Shown in pieces: positions 41,762 to 52,172 of a DNA stretch of 64,000 nt; positions within the stretch are counted from its first letter, which is position 1, and every line of letters begins with the position of its first letter. The DNA comes from Xanthomonas hortorum pv. pelargonii (lineage in GTDB: Bacteria; Pseudomonadota; Gammaproteobacteria; Xanthomonadales; Xanthomonadaceae), in contig NZ_CP098604.1 in the NCBI RefSeq assembly GCF_024499015.1, positions 1,178,001 to 1,242,000 on the forward strand, in the 5' to 3' direction. Made by a program: the position numbers and the translations under genes. Under the pieces are notes generated by a model, which saw only the letters and a list, made by a program, of their open reading frames with translations, was not told the DNA's origin and did no database searches.

Positions 41762-42130
41762 TCACAGCACTTCGGGAGCGAGCGAGACGATCTTCATGAA
41801 CTTCTCGGAACGCAGCTCGCGCGTCACCGGCCCGAAGATGCGGGTCCCGATCGGCTCCTGCTTATTGTTCAACAGCACAGCGGCGTTGCCATCGAAGCGA
41901 ATCAGCGAACCGTCGGGACGGCGCACACCCTTGCGGGTACGCACCACGACGGCGTCGTAGACTTCGCCTTTCTTGACCTTGCCACGCGGAATGGCGTCCT
42001 TGACGGTCACCTTGATGATGTCACCAATGTGTGCGTAGCGGCGCTTCGAGCCGCCCAGCACCTTGATGCACATCACTTCCTTGGCACCCGAATTGTCGGC
42101 CACATCGAGGTAGCTCTGCATCTGGATCAT
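41762..42130 (-). CDS. rplN: 50S ribosomal protein L14
   Basis: A 122-residue protein at the subunit interface. It begins [20 protein letters not shown] and carries the family signature [20 protein letters not shown]. Length equals that of E. coli L14 (123) closely. It is the first gene of the classical spc operon, but no promoter or terminator separates it from rpsQ (14-base gap). Confidence 0.98.
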
Positions 42131-42144
42131 GATTCAGATCTCCC

Positions 42145-42414
42145 TTAGCCGGCCGAACGGGTGACGATTTCAACCACCCGCCAGTTCTTGGTCTTGGACA
42201 TTGGAGCAATCTCGGTCACACGCACGACGTCGCCTTCATTACAGGCATTGTCGGCGTCGTGTGCGTGCAGCTTGGTCGAGCGCTTGATGTACTTGCCGTA
42301 CAGAGCATGCTTGACCTGGCGCTCCACCAACACGGTGACCGTCTTGTCCATCTTGTTGCTGACGACACGGCCTTCGACCGTGCGCAGCGCTTGCTTTTCG
42401 TTGTTATCGCTCAT
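42145..42414 (-). CDS. rpsQ: 30S ribosomal protein S17
   Basis: An 89-residue OB-fold protein that binds 16S rRNA early. The family signature is [20 protein letters not shown], followed by [15 protein letters not shown]. It ends the classical S10 operon. Confidence 0.97.
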   Translation of the reverse strand: MSDNNEKQALRTVEGRVVSNKMDKTVTVLVERQVKHALYGKYIKRSTKLHAHDADNACNEGDVVRVTEIAPMSKTKNWRVVEIVTRSAG

Positions 42415-42425
42415 CGCGGCCGTCC

Positions 42426-42611
42426 TTACTTGGTGCTGCCGAGCAGGTACTTGACGCGAGCAATCTCGCGGCGTACCCGGCGGGTATCGTGGGTCTTCGG
42501 CAGCTGGCCGGTGACCTGCTGCATACGGAGCGAGAACTGCTCCTTACGCAAATCGGTCAGGTGGGCCTTCAGTTCGTCAGCCGACTTCTCGCGGAGTTGT
42601 TTGATGTCCAT
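42426..42611 (-). CDS. rpmC: 50S ribosomal protein L29
   Basis: A 61-residue helical protein by the tunnel exit, near L23, which helps dock SRP and trigger factor. The family block is [20 protein letters not shown]. Its ATG overlaps the rplP stop by one base (TGATG), so translation is probably coupled. Confidence 0.97.
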   Translation of the reverse strand: MDIKQLREKSADELKAHLTDLRKEQFSLRMQQVTGQLPKTHDTRRVRREIARVKYLLGSTK

Positions 42612-43024
42612 CAGCGCACCGTCCGGGTCACGAAAGTGGTAGTCACCGACAGCTTCGCGGCGGCAAGGCGGAATGCCTCACGTGCGACATCTTCGGGAAT
42701 ACCTTCGATTTCATAGATCATGCGACCCGGCTGAATCTGCGCGACCCAGTACTCCACGTTGCCCTTACCGGAGCCCATGCGGACTTCGATCGGCTTCTTG
42801 GTGATCGGCTTGTCGGGGAACACACGAATCCACATCTTGCCGCCCTTTTTGACGTGGCGGCTGATCGTACGACGTGCTGCTTCAATCTGACGCGCGGTCA
42901 GCTGACCGTGCGCGGTTGCCTTGAGGCCGTACTCGCCGAAGCTGACGGCGTTTCCGCTCCATGCCAGGCCGTCGTTACGGCCCTTGTGCATCTTGCGATA
43001 TTTGGTTCGCTTGGGTTGCAACAT
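42611..43024 (-). CDS. rplP: 50S ribosomal protein L16
   Basis: A 137-residue protein close to the A-site tRNA and the peptidyl transferase centre. It begins [20 protein letters not shown] and has the family block [20 protein letters not shown]. The stop codon overlaps rpmC by one base. Confidence 0.98.
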   Translation of the reverse strand: MLQPKRTKYRKMHKGRNDGLAWSGNAVSFGEYGLKATAHGQLTARQIEAARRTISRHVKKGGKMWIRVFPDKPITKKPIEVRMGSGKGNVEYWVAQIQPGRMIYEIEGIPEDVAREAFRLAAAKLSVTTTFVTRTVR

Positions 43025-43029
43025 TGCCG

Positions 43030-43764
43030 TTACCTCGCTTCACGAGCCGGGCGCGAAGGACGGTCACCACGGTCGCCGCGATCGTTACGATCGTTGCGCG
43101 GGCTGTCGTCCTGCTTCTCCTGGCCAACCTGGGAGAAGTCAAAGACCTCACCCTTATAGATCCAGACCTTGATACCGATGATGCCGTACGTCGTGGACGC
43201 CTCGGCAAAACCATAATCAATGTCGGCACGTAGCGTGTGCAGCGGCACGCGGCCTTCGCGGTACCACTCCGAACGGGCGATTTCTGCACCGTTGAGGCGG
43301 CCAGCCACGTTGACCTTGATGCCCAGGGCACCCAGGCGCATCGCGTTACCGACCGAGCGCTTCATTGCACGGCGGAACATGATGCGACGCTCTAGCTGCT
43401 GCGCGATCGACTCGGCGACCAGCTGCGCATCCAGCTCCGGCTTGCGCACTTCGGTGACGTTGATGTGGGCAGGAACACCCATCATCGCGCTCACTTCCTT
43501 ACGCAGCTTTTCGATGTCCTCACCACGCTTGCCGATCACCACGCCCGGACGGGCAGTGTGGATCGTCACGCGGGCGGTTTTGGCAGGGCGCTCGATCAAG
43601 ATCTTGCTGATACCTGCCTGCGCGAGCTTCTTGCGCAGCATTTCACGCACTTTCAGGTCGGCTGCCAGATAACCGGCAAAATCGGCCTTGTTTGCGTACC
43701 ACTTGGAATTCCAGTCCTTGGCGATGCCAAGACGGATTCCAGTCGGATGAACTTTATGACCCAT
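43030..43764 (-). CDS. rpsC: 30S ribosomal protein S3
   Basis: A 244-residue protein lining the mRNA entry channel. It begins [20 protein letters not shown], has a KH domain with [15 protein letters not shown] (GxxG motif), and [20 protein letters not shown]. The C-terminal tail is rich in Arg and Asp ([21 protein letters not shown] in part) and low in complexity, an extension seen in xanthomonads. Confidence 0.98.
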   Translation of the reverse strand: MGHKVHPTGIRLGIAKDWNSKWYANKADFAGYLAADLKVREMLRKKLAQAGISKILIERPAKTARVTIHTARPGVVIGKRGEDIEKLRKEVSAMMGVPAHINVTEVRKPELDAQLVAESIAQQLERRIMFRRAMKRSVGNAMRLGALGIKVNVAGRLNGAEIARSEWYREGRVPLHTLRADIDYGFAEASTTYGIIGIKVWIYKGEVFDFSQVGQEKQDDSPRNDRNDRGDRGDRPSRPAREAR

Positions 43765-43781
43765 GGTCTTTTCCTTTCCGC

Positions 43782-44117
43782 TTACTTGGCGGCGCCAACA
43801 ATCACAGTGATGTGACTGGTGCGCTTGAGGATGCGGGTACCGCGGCCTTTCGCCCGCGCCATGAAACGCTTCAGGGAGGGACCTTCATCAACCATGATGG
43901 TCTTGACCTTCAGCTCGTCGACATCCGCGCCCTGATTGTTCTCGGCATTTGCAATAGCCGACTCCACTACCTTTTTGATCAGGTGTGCAGCCTTCTTGTC
44001 CGAGAACTTCAGCAGATTGACCGCACGTTCGGCGGACAGTCCACGCACCTGATCAGCGACCAGGCGGGCCTTCTGCGGGGAGATGCGCGCGGTGCGCAGG
44101 ATTGCTTTCGCTTCCAT
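43782..44117 (-). CDS. rplV: 50S ribosomal protein L22
   Basis: A 111-residue protein whose loop narrows the exit tunnel. It begins [20 protein letters not shown] and carries the signature [19 protein letters not shown]. An ATG two codons upstream is in frame, but the AGGAG site is too close to it, so the second ATG is used. It lies between rpsS and rpsC. Confidence 0.96.
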   Translation of the reverse strand: MEAKAILRTARISPQKARLVADQVRGLSAERAVNLLKFSDKKAAHLIKKVVESAIANAENNQGADVDELKVKTIMVDEGPSLKRFMARAKGRGTRILKRTSHITVIVGAAK

Positions 44118-44129
44118 CGTCATCTCTCC

Positions 44130-44399
44130 TTACCTGCTCGACTTCTTGTCGCCACCGTGACCCTTGAAGGTCCGGGTGACGGCAAATTCGCCGAGCTTGT
44201 GGCCGACCATATTCTCGTTGACGAGCACCGGAATGTGGTTCTTACCGTTATGCACGGCGATGGTGATGCCTACCATTTCGGGCAGGATCATCGAACGGCG
44301 CGACCAGGTCTTGATCGGCTTCTTGCTACCCGCAGCGGACTCCACCTTCTTTGCAAGGTGGTGATCGACGAACGGGCCCTTCTTAAGTGAACGTGCCAT
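44130..44399 (-). CDS. rpsS: 30S ribosomal protein S19
   Basis: An 89-residue small-subunit head protein that binds 16S rRNA with S13. It begins [20 protein letters not shown] and has the family block [20 protein letters not shown]. It lies six bases after rplB. Confidence 0.98.
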   Translation of the reverse strand: MARSLKKGPFVDHHLAKKVESAAGSKKPIKTWSRRSMILPEMVGITIAVHNGKNHIPVLVNENMVGHKLGEFAVTRTFKGHGGDKKSSR

Positions 44400-44405
44400 G
44401 GTCGA

Positions 44406-45233
44406 TTAGCCCCTACGATCGCGGACGATGAATTGCTGGGTGCGCTTGTTCTTGCGCGTCTTGTAACCCTTGGTCGGAACACCCCACGGGGTGACCGGAT
44501 GCGGATTACCCTGACCAGCCTTCGCTTCACCACCACCGTGCGGATGGTCGACCGGGTTCATGGCCGCACCGCGAACTGTCGGACGAACACCGCGCCAGCG
44601 CTTGGCGCCAGCCTTGCCCAGCTTCTCGAGGTTGTGCTCGTCGTTACCGACTTCACCGATGGTGGCGCGGCACTCGACCGGCACCTTGCGCATTTCACCC
44701 GAGCGCAGACGCAGCGTGGCATAGATGCCTTCGCGAGCGACCAGCTGGACGGCAGCACCGGCAGCACGTGCGATCTGAGCGCCCTTACCCGGCTTCAGCT
44801 CGATACCGTGCACCGTCGTACCGACCGGGATGTTGCGCAGCGGCAGCGTGTTGCCGGTCTTGATCGGTGCGTTGGCACCGGCAATGACCTGATCGCCAGC
44901 CTTCAAGCCCTTGGGGGCAATGATGTAGCGACGCTCGCCGTCGACATAGCACAGCAGGGCGATATGAGCGGTACGGTTCGGATCGTATTCGATCCGCTCC
45001 ACACGCGCCGGAATGCCTTCCTTGTTGCGCTTGAAGTCGATGATGCGGTACTGCTGCTTGTGGCCACGACCGACGTGACGCACGGTGATGCGGCCATGGT
45101 GGTTACGACCACCGGACTTGCTCTGCGACTCGAGCAGCGCCGCGTGCGGTGCGCCCTTGTGCAGATCGGGAGTAACCACACGCACGGCGGAACGACGGCC
45201 GGGAGAGGTGGGTTTGAACTTCATCAATGGCAT
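44406..45233 (-). CDS. rplB: 50S ribosomal protein L2
   Basis: A 275-residue protein needed for subunit joining and peptidyl transfer. It begins [20 protein letters not shown]. The conserved C-terminal block [18 protein letters not shown] contains the histidine linked to activity. It lies between rplW and rpsS in the S10 operon. Confidence 0.98.
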   Translation of the reverse strand: MPLMKFKPTSPGRRSAVRVVTPDLHKGAPHAALLESQSKSGGRNHHGRITVRHVGRGHKQQYRIIDFKRNKEGIPARVERIEYDPNRTAHIALLCYVDGERRYIIAPKGLKAGDQVIAGANAPIKTGNTLPLRNIPVGTTVHGIELKPGKGAQIARAAGAAVQLVAREGIYATLRLRSGEMRKVPVECRATIGEVGNDEHNLEKLGKAGAKRWRGVRPTVRGAAMNPVDHPHGGGEAKAGQGNPHPVTPWGVPTKGYKTRKNKRTQQFIVRDRRG

Positions 45234-45243
45234 GGGATGGACC

Positions 45244-45543
45244 TCAGGCCTTAGCCGTTACGTCGATGGACTGACCATCAACCAGGCGGACGTACGCCTT
45301 GCGCCAATTGCCGCGGCTACCAGCACGGTTACGGAAGGACTTGCTCTTGCCCTTGACGTTGACCACGTTGACAGCTTTGACCTTGACGTCGAACAGCTGC
45401 TCAACCGCGGCCTTTACATCGGCTTTGGTGGCTTCGTTCGAAACTTCGAAGACATACTGGTTGGAGATTTCCTGCAGGCGCGCGGTCTTTTCAGAGACTC
45501 GCGGAGCACGCAGCACGCTGAAGATTTTTTCGTTGCTGCTCAT
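45244..45543 (-). CDS. rplW: 50S ribosomal protein L23
   Basis: A 99-residue protein at the tunnel exit that docks trigger factor and SRP. The start [20 protein letters not shown] overlaps the rplD stop by four bases (ATGA), which fits coupled translation. [18 protein letters not shown] is the second family block. Confidence 0.96.
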
Positions 45544-46145
45544 GCCAGCCACTCCTCGATCTTCTTGACCGCATCGGCGGTGATCACGACCGTATCGGCC
45601 CCGACCAGAGCGACCGGATCCAGACCCTGCACATCACGCACCTGCACATACGGCAGATTGCGAGCGGACAGGTACAGGTGCTCGGAGGCTTCCTCGGTGA
45701 CGATCAGCGGGCGCTTGCCCACGTCCAGTCCCTTCAGCTTCTCGATCAGACCCTGGGTCTTGGTTGCTTCGACGTCGAACGCTTCGACGATCATCAGGCG
45801 ACCCTGGCGATTAAGCTCAGAGAAGATCGCGCAGATGGCCGCACGGTACATCTTGCGGTTGACTTTCTGTTCGAAGCTGCGCGGCTTGGCCGCGAAGGTC
45901 ACGCCGCCACCGACGAAGATCGGAGCCGTCAGCGCGCCATGACGCGCACCGCCGCCCTTCTGCTTCTTCGACTTCTTGGTCGTGCCCGCAACTTCCGAAC
46001 GTGTCTTCTGAGCCTTGGTACCAGCGCGACCGGCATTGCGATAAGCGACGACGACCTGGTGAACCAGATCTTCGCTGAATTCGCGACCGAACACGGCATC
46101 GGAGACCGAGACCTTGTTGTTACTACCCGTGATAACGAGTTCCAT
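45540..46145 (-). CDS. rplD: 50S ribosomal protein L4
   Basis: A 201-residue protein whose loop reaches into the exit tunnel. In E. coli it also represses the S10 operon through the leader. Blocks are [17 protein letters not shown], the tunnel loop [20 protein letters not shown] and [17 protein letters not shown]. The second of two in-frame ATGs is used because AGGAG lies eight bases before it and only two before the first. The stop overlaps rplW. Confidence 0.96.
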
Positions 46146-46153
46146 CGTCATCT

Positions 46154-46158
46154 CTCCT
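46154..46158 (-). promoter_or_regulatory. Ribosome binding site deciding the rplD start
   Basis: AGGAG on the minus strand is two bases from the first ATG and eight from the second, which favours the second. The same AGGAGAGATGACGATG arrangement precedes rplV. Confidence 0.6.
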
Positions 46159-46808
46159 TATGCCTTGCTCGCCGGACGGACGATCACGTCGCCACCAGCT
46201 GCGCCAGGCACGGCGCCGCGGATAGCAATCAGACCACGCTCGACGTCGACCTTGACCACTTCCAGGTTCTGCGTGCTTTGCTGCACGGCGCCCATGTGGC
46301 CCGACATCTTCTTACCCGGGAAAACACGACCCGGGGTCTGGCGCTGACCCAACGAACCCGGCGCGCGATGCGACAGCGAGTTACCGTGAGTTGCATCGCC
46401 CATACGGAAGTTGTAGCGCTTGATGGTGCCCTGGAAACCCTTACCCTTGGTGACGCCCTGGACGTCGACCTTCTGGCCGACCTCGAAGATGTCCGCCTTG
46501 ATCTCGCCGCCGACGGCGAAATCGCCGAGCTGCGCATCTTCAACGCGGAATTCCCACAGGCCGCGACCCGCTTCCACCTTCGCCTTGGCGAAGTGACCAG
46601 CAGCCGGCTTGTTGACCAGTGCGGCGCGACGGGCACCAACGGTAATCTGCACTGCGCTGTAGCCGTCAGCCTCAACGGTCTTGATCTGCGCGATGCGGTT
46701 TGGAGTTGCTTCGATCAGCGTGACCGGTACCGAGCGGCCGTCTTCAGTAAAGACGCGGCTCATACCAGCCTTGCGGCCTACGAAGCCCAACGAATATTTC
46801 TTCGTCAT
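46158..46808 (-). CDS. rplC: 50S ribosomal protein L3
   Basis: A 216-residue protein that starts 50S assembly and reaches towards the peptidyl transferase centre. It begins [20 protein letters not shown] and has [20 protein letters not shown] and [14 protein letters not shown]. It lies 11 bases after rpsJ. Confidence 0.98.
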   Translation of the reverse strand: MTKKYSLGFVGRKAGMSRVFTEDGRSVPVTLIEATPNRIAQIKTVEADGYSAVQITVGARRAALVNKPAAGHFAKAKVEAGRGLWEFRVEDAQLGDFAVGGEIKADIFEVGQKVDVQGVTKGKGFQGTIKRYNFRMGDATHGNSLSHRAPGSLGQRQTPGRVFPGKKMSGHMGAVQQSTQNLEVVKVDVERGLIAIRGAVPGAAGGDVIVRPASKA

Positions 46809-46819
46809 GGTCGTAGTCC

Positions 46820-47131
46820 TCAGGTCAGCTTGATCTGGACGTCGACGCCAGCCGCGAGTTCGAGCTTCATCAGCGCGTCCACGGTCTTGTCGTTCGGGTC
46901 GACGATATCGAGCACACGCTTGTGCGTGCGGGTTTCGTATTGGTCACGCGCATCCTTGTCGGCATGCGGGGATACGAGGATGGTGTAACGTTCGATCTTG
47001 GTCGGCAACGGGATCGGGCCACGCACTTGCGCGCCGGTCCGCTTAGCCGTTTCGACGATCTCGCTGGCCGAACGGTCGATCAATCGATGATCGAACGCCT
47101 TCAACCGAATCCGGATCTTTTGTTCCGACAT
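46820..47131 (-). CDS. rpsJ: 30S ribosomal protein S10
   Basis: A 103-residue head protein, also known as the antitermination factor NusE. It begins [20 protein letters not shown] and has the signature [20 protein letters not shown]. It is the first gene of the S10 operon, after a leader of about 155 bases with a terminator-like hairpin and two candidate promoters. Confidence 0.98.
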   Translation of the reverse strand: MSEQKIRIRLKAFDHRLIDRSASEIVETAKRTGAQVRGPIPLPTKIERYTILVSPHADKDARDQYETRTHKRVLDIVDPNDKTVDALMKLELAAGVDVQIKLT

Positions 47132-47248
47132 GACGGAAGCTTCCTTCGTTAAAAGAGCGACGGGCAAGGCCTCTGGGATACCTGCCCCGATATTCCTGCG
47201 TAGATGAAATCGCCGTGCGTCCTGCCAGCGAGGGCATTTCCTCCGCCC

Positions 47249-47281
47249 AAAAACTGAGGCAGGCCGGTAAACCGGTCTGCC
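47249..47281 (-). terminator. Attenuator-like hairpin in the S10 leader
   Basis: GGCAGACCGG-TTTA-CCGGCCTGCC (ten pairs with one G-U or mismatch) is followed by TCAGTTTTT on the minus strand. It begins about five bases after the expected transcription start. In E. coli the S10 leader is controlled by L4 through a terminator hairpin; whether that applies here is unknown. Confidence 0.55.
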
Positions 47282-47292
47282 CAGACGGAAAA

Positions 47293-47321
47293 GTATAGTG
47301 CGCAACGAGAGCACCGTCAAC
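47293..47321 (-). promoter_or_regulatory. Proximal promoter of the S10 operon
   Basis: TTGACG (47321-47316), a 17-base spacer, and TATACT (47298-47293) make a near-consensus sigma-70-type promoter. The leader to rpsJ is about 155 bases. Confidence 0.8.
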
Positions 47322-47345
47322 AACACGTGAGTTGTTGAGTGCTCC
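47310..47345. promoter_or_regulatory. Dyad overlapping the S10 promoter -35
   Basis: GAGCAC...CAACAAC-ACGTGA-GTTGTTG...GTGCTC is a hyphenated palindrome with seven-base inner and six-base outer arms. It covers the -35 hexamer, where a bound protein could block the promoter. Confidence 0.4.
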
Positions 47346-47441
47346 ATGCAACGCGACCTTCCCGGTCTGGCGAACACGAGCGGCTTCCTGCCGTTCTTTT
47401 CGCTGTAACTCCGCGCCCTACCCAGGGACACCGAGCCGCGT

Positions 47442-47470
47442 ATTATAGCGAGGTGTTTTTATTGACGCAA
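47442..47470 (-). promoter_or_regulatory. Distal promoter upstream of rpsJ
   Basis: TTGCGT (47470-47465), a 17-base spacer, and TATAAT (47447-47442) lie after the tuf terminator. This gives the S10 operon a second start about 150 bases further out. Confidence 0.6.
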
Positions 47471-47517
47471 GCACCCCGCCCCGCAAATGACTCTGTACGC
47501 GCAGATTTCCGCCCAAC

Positions 47518-47545
47518 AAAAAGGGCCGGCTTGCGCCGACCCTTT
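47518..47545 (-). terminator. Rho-independent terminator of tuf (str operon)
   Basis: AAAGGGTCGGC-GCAA-GCCGGCCCTTT is followed by TTG on the minus strand, about 51 bases after the tuf stop codon. It separates the str and S10 units. Confidence 0.85.
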
Positions 47546-47596
47546 GCGTTGCTTACTTGCTGATCCGGCGACGAGACGTCGCCAGACCGCAGGCAC

Positions 47597-48787
<1,191 letters not shown>

Positions 48788-48837
48788 GACTCACTAACCT
48801 CTAATTGGAAATTTTTGTTTGAAGCGACTGAGCGAAC

Positions 48838-50955
48838 TCAGCCCTTCTTGGTGACGGCGTCGGCGATGTTGGTCGGCGCCTCTTCGTAATGGTCGAATTC
48901 CATCGAGAACGTCGCACGACCCTGGCTCATCGAGCGCAGCGAAGTCGCGTAACCGAACATCTCACCCAGCGGAATCATCGCATTGATGATCTTGCCCGAC
49001 GGGCTGTCGTCCTGACCCTGCAACACGCCACGACGGCGGCTCACGTCGCCCATCACGTCACCCAGGTAATCCTCCGGGCTGACGATCTCGACCTTCATGA
49101 TCGGCTCAAGCAACACCGGGCTGGCTTTCGCAAAGCCCTGCTTGAACGCCATCGACGCGGCCAGCTTGAACGCCATTTCCGAGGAGTCGACGTCATGGTA
49201 CGAGCCGAACACGAGCTTGACCTTGACACCCACCACCGGGAAGCCGGCGATCGGACCACTGGTGATCGTTTCGCGCAGACCCTTTTCGACCGAGGGGATG
49301 AATTCCTTCGGAATGATGCCGCCAGTGATGTCGTTGATGAAGAGGAAATCGTCTTTGACGTTGTCGTTCTTGCGATCTTCTTCGGTCATCGGCGACAGCT
49401 CGATCACCACGTGACCGTACTGACCCTTACCACCGGACTGCTTGGCGTGCTTGTAGTCGGACTTGACGTCGGTCTTGCGGATCGTTTCGCGATACGCAAC
49501 CTGCGGCTTGCCAACGTTGGCCTCGACATTGAACTCGCGACGCATGCGGTCGACGATGATGTCCAGGTGCAACTCGCCCATGCCGGAGATGATGGTCTGG
49601 CCGGATTCTTCGTCGGTCTTGACGCGGAACGAGGGATCTTCCTGCGCCAGACGACCCAGCGCCGTACCCATCTTTTCCTGGTCCGACTTGGTCTTCGGCT
49701 CCACCGCCATCGAGATCACCGGCTCCGGGAAAATCATGCGTTCCAGGGTGATGATCTTGTCCTGCGCACACAGCGTATCGCCGGTGGTGACGTCCTTCAG
49801 ACCCACGGCTGCGGCGATGTCGCCAGCGCGCACTTCCTTGATCTCTTCGCGATTGTTGGAGTGCATCTGCAGGATGCGGCCCACGCGCTCTTTCTTCGAC
49901 TTGACCGGGTTATAGACCTGGTCGCCGGAGTTCAGCGTGCCCGAATAGACACGGAAGAACGTCAGCGAGCCCACGAACGGGTCGGTCATGATCTTGAACG
50001 CCAACGCCGAGAACGGCGCGGTATCGGTCGCCGGACGGGTGTCTTCCTTCTCGTCTTCGTCGATGCCCTGGACCGGCGGACGGTCGGCCGGCGACGGCAA
50101 CAGGTGCACGACGCCGTCGAGCATGGCCTGCACGCCCTTGTTCTTGAACGCCGAGCCACAGAACACCGGCACGATCTCGACCTTCAGGGTGCGCTCGCGC
50201 AGACCCACCAGAATCTCTTCTTCGGTCAGGTCGCCTTCGTTGAGGTACTTGTCCATCAGGTCTTCGCTGGCTTCTGCAGCCGCTTCAACCATGAACGAAC
50301 GCGCCTCGGTCGCAATCTCGACCAGATCGGCCGGGATGTCACCGTATTCGAAGGTGGTGCCCTGCGAGGCAACATCCCAATGGATCGCCTTCATCTTCAG
50401 CAGGTCGACCACGCCCTCGAAACCGTCTTCAGCACCGATCGGCACCTGCATCGGCACGGCGTAGGCTCCCAGACGGGCCTTCAGCTGCTCGACGACCTTG
50501 TCGAAGTTGGCACCGGTACGGTCCATCTTGTTGACGAAAGCCATGCGCGGCACGGAATACTTGTTGGCCTGCCGCCACACGGTCTCGGACTGCGGCTGCA
50601 CGCCACCCACGGCGCACAGTACGAACACCGCACCGTCGAGCACGCGCAAGGAGCGCTCCACTTCGATGGTGAAGTCGACGTGCCCAGGGGTGTCGATGAT
50701 GTTGAGGCGATGCTGCGGCATGGACTTGTCCATACCCGACCAGAACGCGGTGGTGGCAGCGGAAGTGATGGTGATACCACGCTCCTGCTCCTGCTCCATC
50801 CAGTCCATCACCGCAGCGCCGTCATGGACTTCGCCGATCTTGTGACTGACGCCGGTGTAAAACAGGATGCGTTCGGATGTGGTGGTCTTGCCGGCATCGA
50901 TGTGGGCCATGATGCCGAAGTTGCGGTAACGCTCGATAGGGGTGGTGCGGGCCAC
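48838..50955 (-). CDS. fusA: Elongation factor G
   Basis: A 705-residue translocation GTPase, also active in ribosome recycling. The G domain has [15 protein letters not shown] (17-31), [23 protein letters not shown] and [10 protein letters not shown]. Domain IV follows with [22 protein letters not shown] (in part) and [14 protein letters not shown]. It lies between rpsG and tuf, with a 140-base gap before it that contains a strong hairpin. Confidence 0.98.
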   Translation of the reverse strand: MARTTPIERYRNFGIMAHIDAGKTTTSERILFYTGVSHKIGEVHDGAAVMDWMEQEQERGITITSAATTAFWSGMDKSMPQHRLNIIDTPGHVDFTIEVERSLRVLDGAVFVLCAVGGVQPQSETVWRQANKYSVPRMAFVNKMDRTGANFDKVVEQLKARLGAYAVPMQVPIGAEDGFEGVVDLLKMKAIHWDVASQGTTFEYGDIPADLVEIATEARSFMVEAAAEASEDLMDKYLNEGDLTEEEILVGLRERTLKVEIVPVFCGSAFKNKGVQAMLDGVVHLLPSPADRPPVQGIDEDEKEDTRPATDTAPFSALAFKIMTDPFVGSLTFFRVYSGTLNSGDQVYNPVKSKKERVGRILQMHSNNREEIKEVRAGDIAAAVGLKDVTTGDTLCAQDKIITLERMIFPEPVISMAVEPKTKSDQEKMGTALGRLAQEDPSFRVKTDEESGQTIISGMGELHLDIIVDRMRREFNVEANVGKPQVAYRETIRKTDVKSDYKHAKQSGGKGQYGHVVIELSPMTEEDRKNDNVKDDFLFINDITGGIIPKEFIPSVEKGLRETITSGPIAGFPVVGVKVKLVFGSYHDVDSSEMAFKLAASMAFKQGFAKASPVLLEPIMKVEIVSPEDYLGDVMGDVSRRRGVLQGQDDSPSGKIINAMIPLGEMFGYATSLRSMSQGRATFSMEFDHYEEAPTNIADAVTKKG

Positions 50956-50988
50956 GGGGAGCCTCTCAATTTCTTGGATTTCGGATGG

Positions 50989-51016
50989 CCGAACGCCGCC
51001 TTTCGGCGGCCTTCGG
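50989..51016 (-). other. Strong hairpin in the rpsG-fusA gap
   Basis: CCGAAGGCCGCC-GAAA-GGCGGCGTTCGG has a GAAA tetraloop and about eleven pairs, without a T run. It may set mRNA processing or stability between rpsG and fusA. Confidence 0.6.
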
Positions 51017-51095
51017 ATTTAGATGCGACGCTAATCGCGCGTCGCAAACAGCACTCAGATGGTGCTGAAGGGCCCCGTTACCAAGGCCCACGAGG

Positions 51096-51563
51096 TCACC
51101 AGCGGTAGTGTGCGAACGCCTTGTTCGCCTCCGCCATACGGTGCGTCTCTTCGCGCTTCTTGATCGCGCCGCCACGGCTTTCCGAGGCGTCCAACAGTTC
51201 TGCAGCCAGCTTGCGCGGCATGGTGTTCTCGCCACGCTTACGCGCGGAATCGATCAACCAGCGCATTGCCAGCGCCGTGCGACGGGAGGAGCGCACTTCG
51301 ACGGGCACCTGATAGGTAGCACCACCGACGCGACGCGATTTAACTTCGACAGCCGGGGCCACGTTGTCCAGTGCTTTCTGCACCAGCTCGACGGCATTCG
51401 GATTCTTTTCGCCAATGACGTCCATCGCGCCATAGACAATTTTCTCAGCAACCGACTTCTTGCCACTTTGCATCACCATATTGATGAAGCGGGCAATGGT
51501 TTCGCTGCCATGCTTTGGATCAGGCAGGACGGTGCGCTGCGGAGTAGAACCTTTACGGGACAT
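51096..51563 (-). CDS. rpsG: 30S ribosomal protein S7
   Basis: A 155-residue primary head-assembly protein. It begins [20 protein letters not shown] and has [20 protein letters not shown]. In E. coli S7 binds the rpsL-rpsG intercistronic RNA to repress the str operon; here the rpsL-rpsG gap is only 12 bases, so that mechanism may differ. Confidence 0.97.
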   Translation of the reverse strand: MSRKGSTPQRTVLPDPKHGSETIARFINMVMQSGKKSVAEKIVYGAMDVIGEKNPNAVELVQKALDNVAPAVEVKSRRVGGATYQVPVEVRSSRRTALAMRWLIDSARKRGENTMPRKLAAELLDASESRGGAIKKREETHRMAEANKAFAHYRW

Positions 51564-51575
51564 TGGAGTATTTCC

Positions 51576-51950
51576 TTAGCTCTTCGGGCGCTTGGCGCCG
51601 TACTTGGAACGACCTTGACGGCGCTTTGCGACGCCGGCGGCGTCCAGCGAACCACGGACGGTGTGATAACGCACACCGGGAAGATCCTTGACGCGGCCAC
51701 CGCGAATCAGGACCACGGAGTGCTCCTGCAGGTTGTGGCCTTCACCACCGATGTAGCTGATGATCTCTTCCTGGTTCGTCAGGCGCACTTTGGCAACCTT
51801 ACGCAGGGCCGAGTTCGGCTTCTTCGGGGTAGTGGTGTAGACGCGTGTGCAGACGCCGCGGCGCTGCGGACACTTGTCCAGTGCCGGGGAGGCACTCTTG
51901 TAGGTGGTCGCTTGCCGAGGCTTGCGGACCAGCTGATTGATCGTCGTCAT
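51576..51950 (-). CDS. rpsL: 30S ribosomal protein S12
   Basis: A 124-residue protein at the decoding centre. The streptomycin-contact regions are wild type: TTPKKPNS with Lys43 and [10 protein letters not shown] with Lys88, so a drug-sensitive S12 is expected. It begins [20 protein letters not shown] and heads the str operon, about 77 bases after a strong promoter with a hairpin-rich leader. Confidence 0.98.
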   Translation of the reverse strand: MTTINQLVRKPRQATTYKSASPALDKCPQRRGVCTRVYTTTPKKPNSALRKVAKVRLTNQEEIISYIGGEGHNLQEHSVVLIRGGRVKDLPGVRYHTVRGSLDAAGVAKRRQGRSKYGAKRPKS

Positions 51951-51971
51951 CAGTTGATTCTTCTGATTGAG

Positions 51972-52019
51972 AGGCCGAGACGGCCTTGCACGAAAACAAA
52001 GGCAGGCCGAAAAACGGCC
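51972..52019 (-). other. Hairpins in the str operon leader
   Basis: GGCCG-TTTTT-CGGCC (52005-52019) is followed by TGCCTTTGTTTTCG on the minus strand, then AGGCCG-TCT-CGGCCT (51972-51986). The first resembles the S10 leader hairpin in sequence and position. Confidence 0.65.
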
Positions 52020-52033
52020 CGCCGAGACAGGGA

Positions 52034-52063
52034 AGTATAGCTGGCAGGACGAAACTCCGTCAA
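52034..52063 (-). promoter_or_regulatory. Promoter of the str operon (rpsL)
   Basis: TTGACG (52063-52058), an 18-base spacer, and TATACT (52039-52034) match the S10 promoter hexamers exactly. The leader to rpsL is about 77 bases. Confidence 0.8.
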
Positions 52064-52103
52064 CTTCACGGAAATCTAACCCTGCTGGCCCATCCAAAGG
52101 CCG

Positions 52104-52128
52104 GAAAACGGAGAGCCTCCTGCCCTCC
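52104..52128 (-). terminator. Rho-independent terminator of rpoC
   Basis: GGAGGGC-AGGAG-GCTCTCC (seven pairs, one G-U) is followed by GTTTTCC on the minus strand, 45 bases after the rpoC stop. It separates rpoBC from the str operon. Confidence 0.65.
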
Positions 52129-52172
52129 TTTTCGCTTGGCTTACGGCGATCTTGCGACCGCCGTCGGAGCGC

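Larger units (their letters stand above)
47132..47596. other. tuf-rpsJ gap: terminator, two promoters and S10 leader
   Basis: In minus-strand order the 465 bases hold the tuf terminator (47518-47545), a distal promoter (47442-47470), a dyad overlapping the proximal -35, a proximal promoter (47293-47321), and a leader with a GC hairpin plus T run (47249-47281). Confidence 0.75.
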
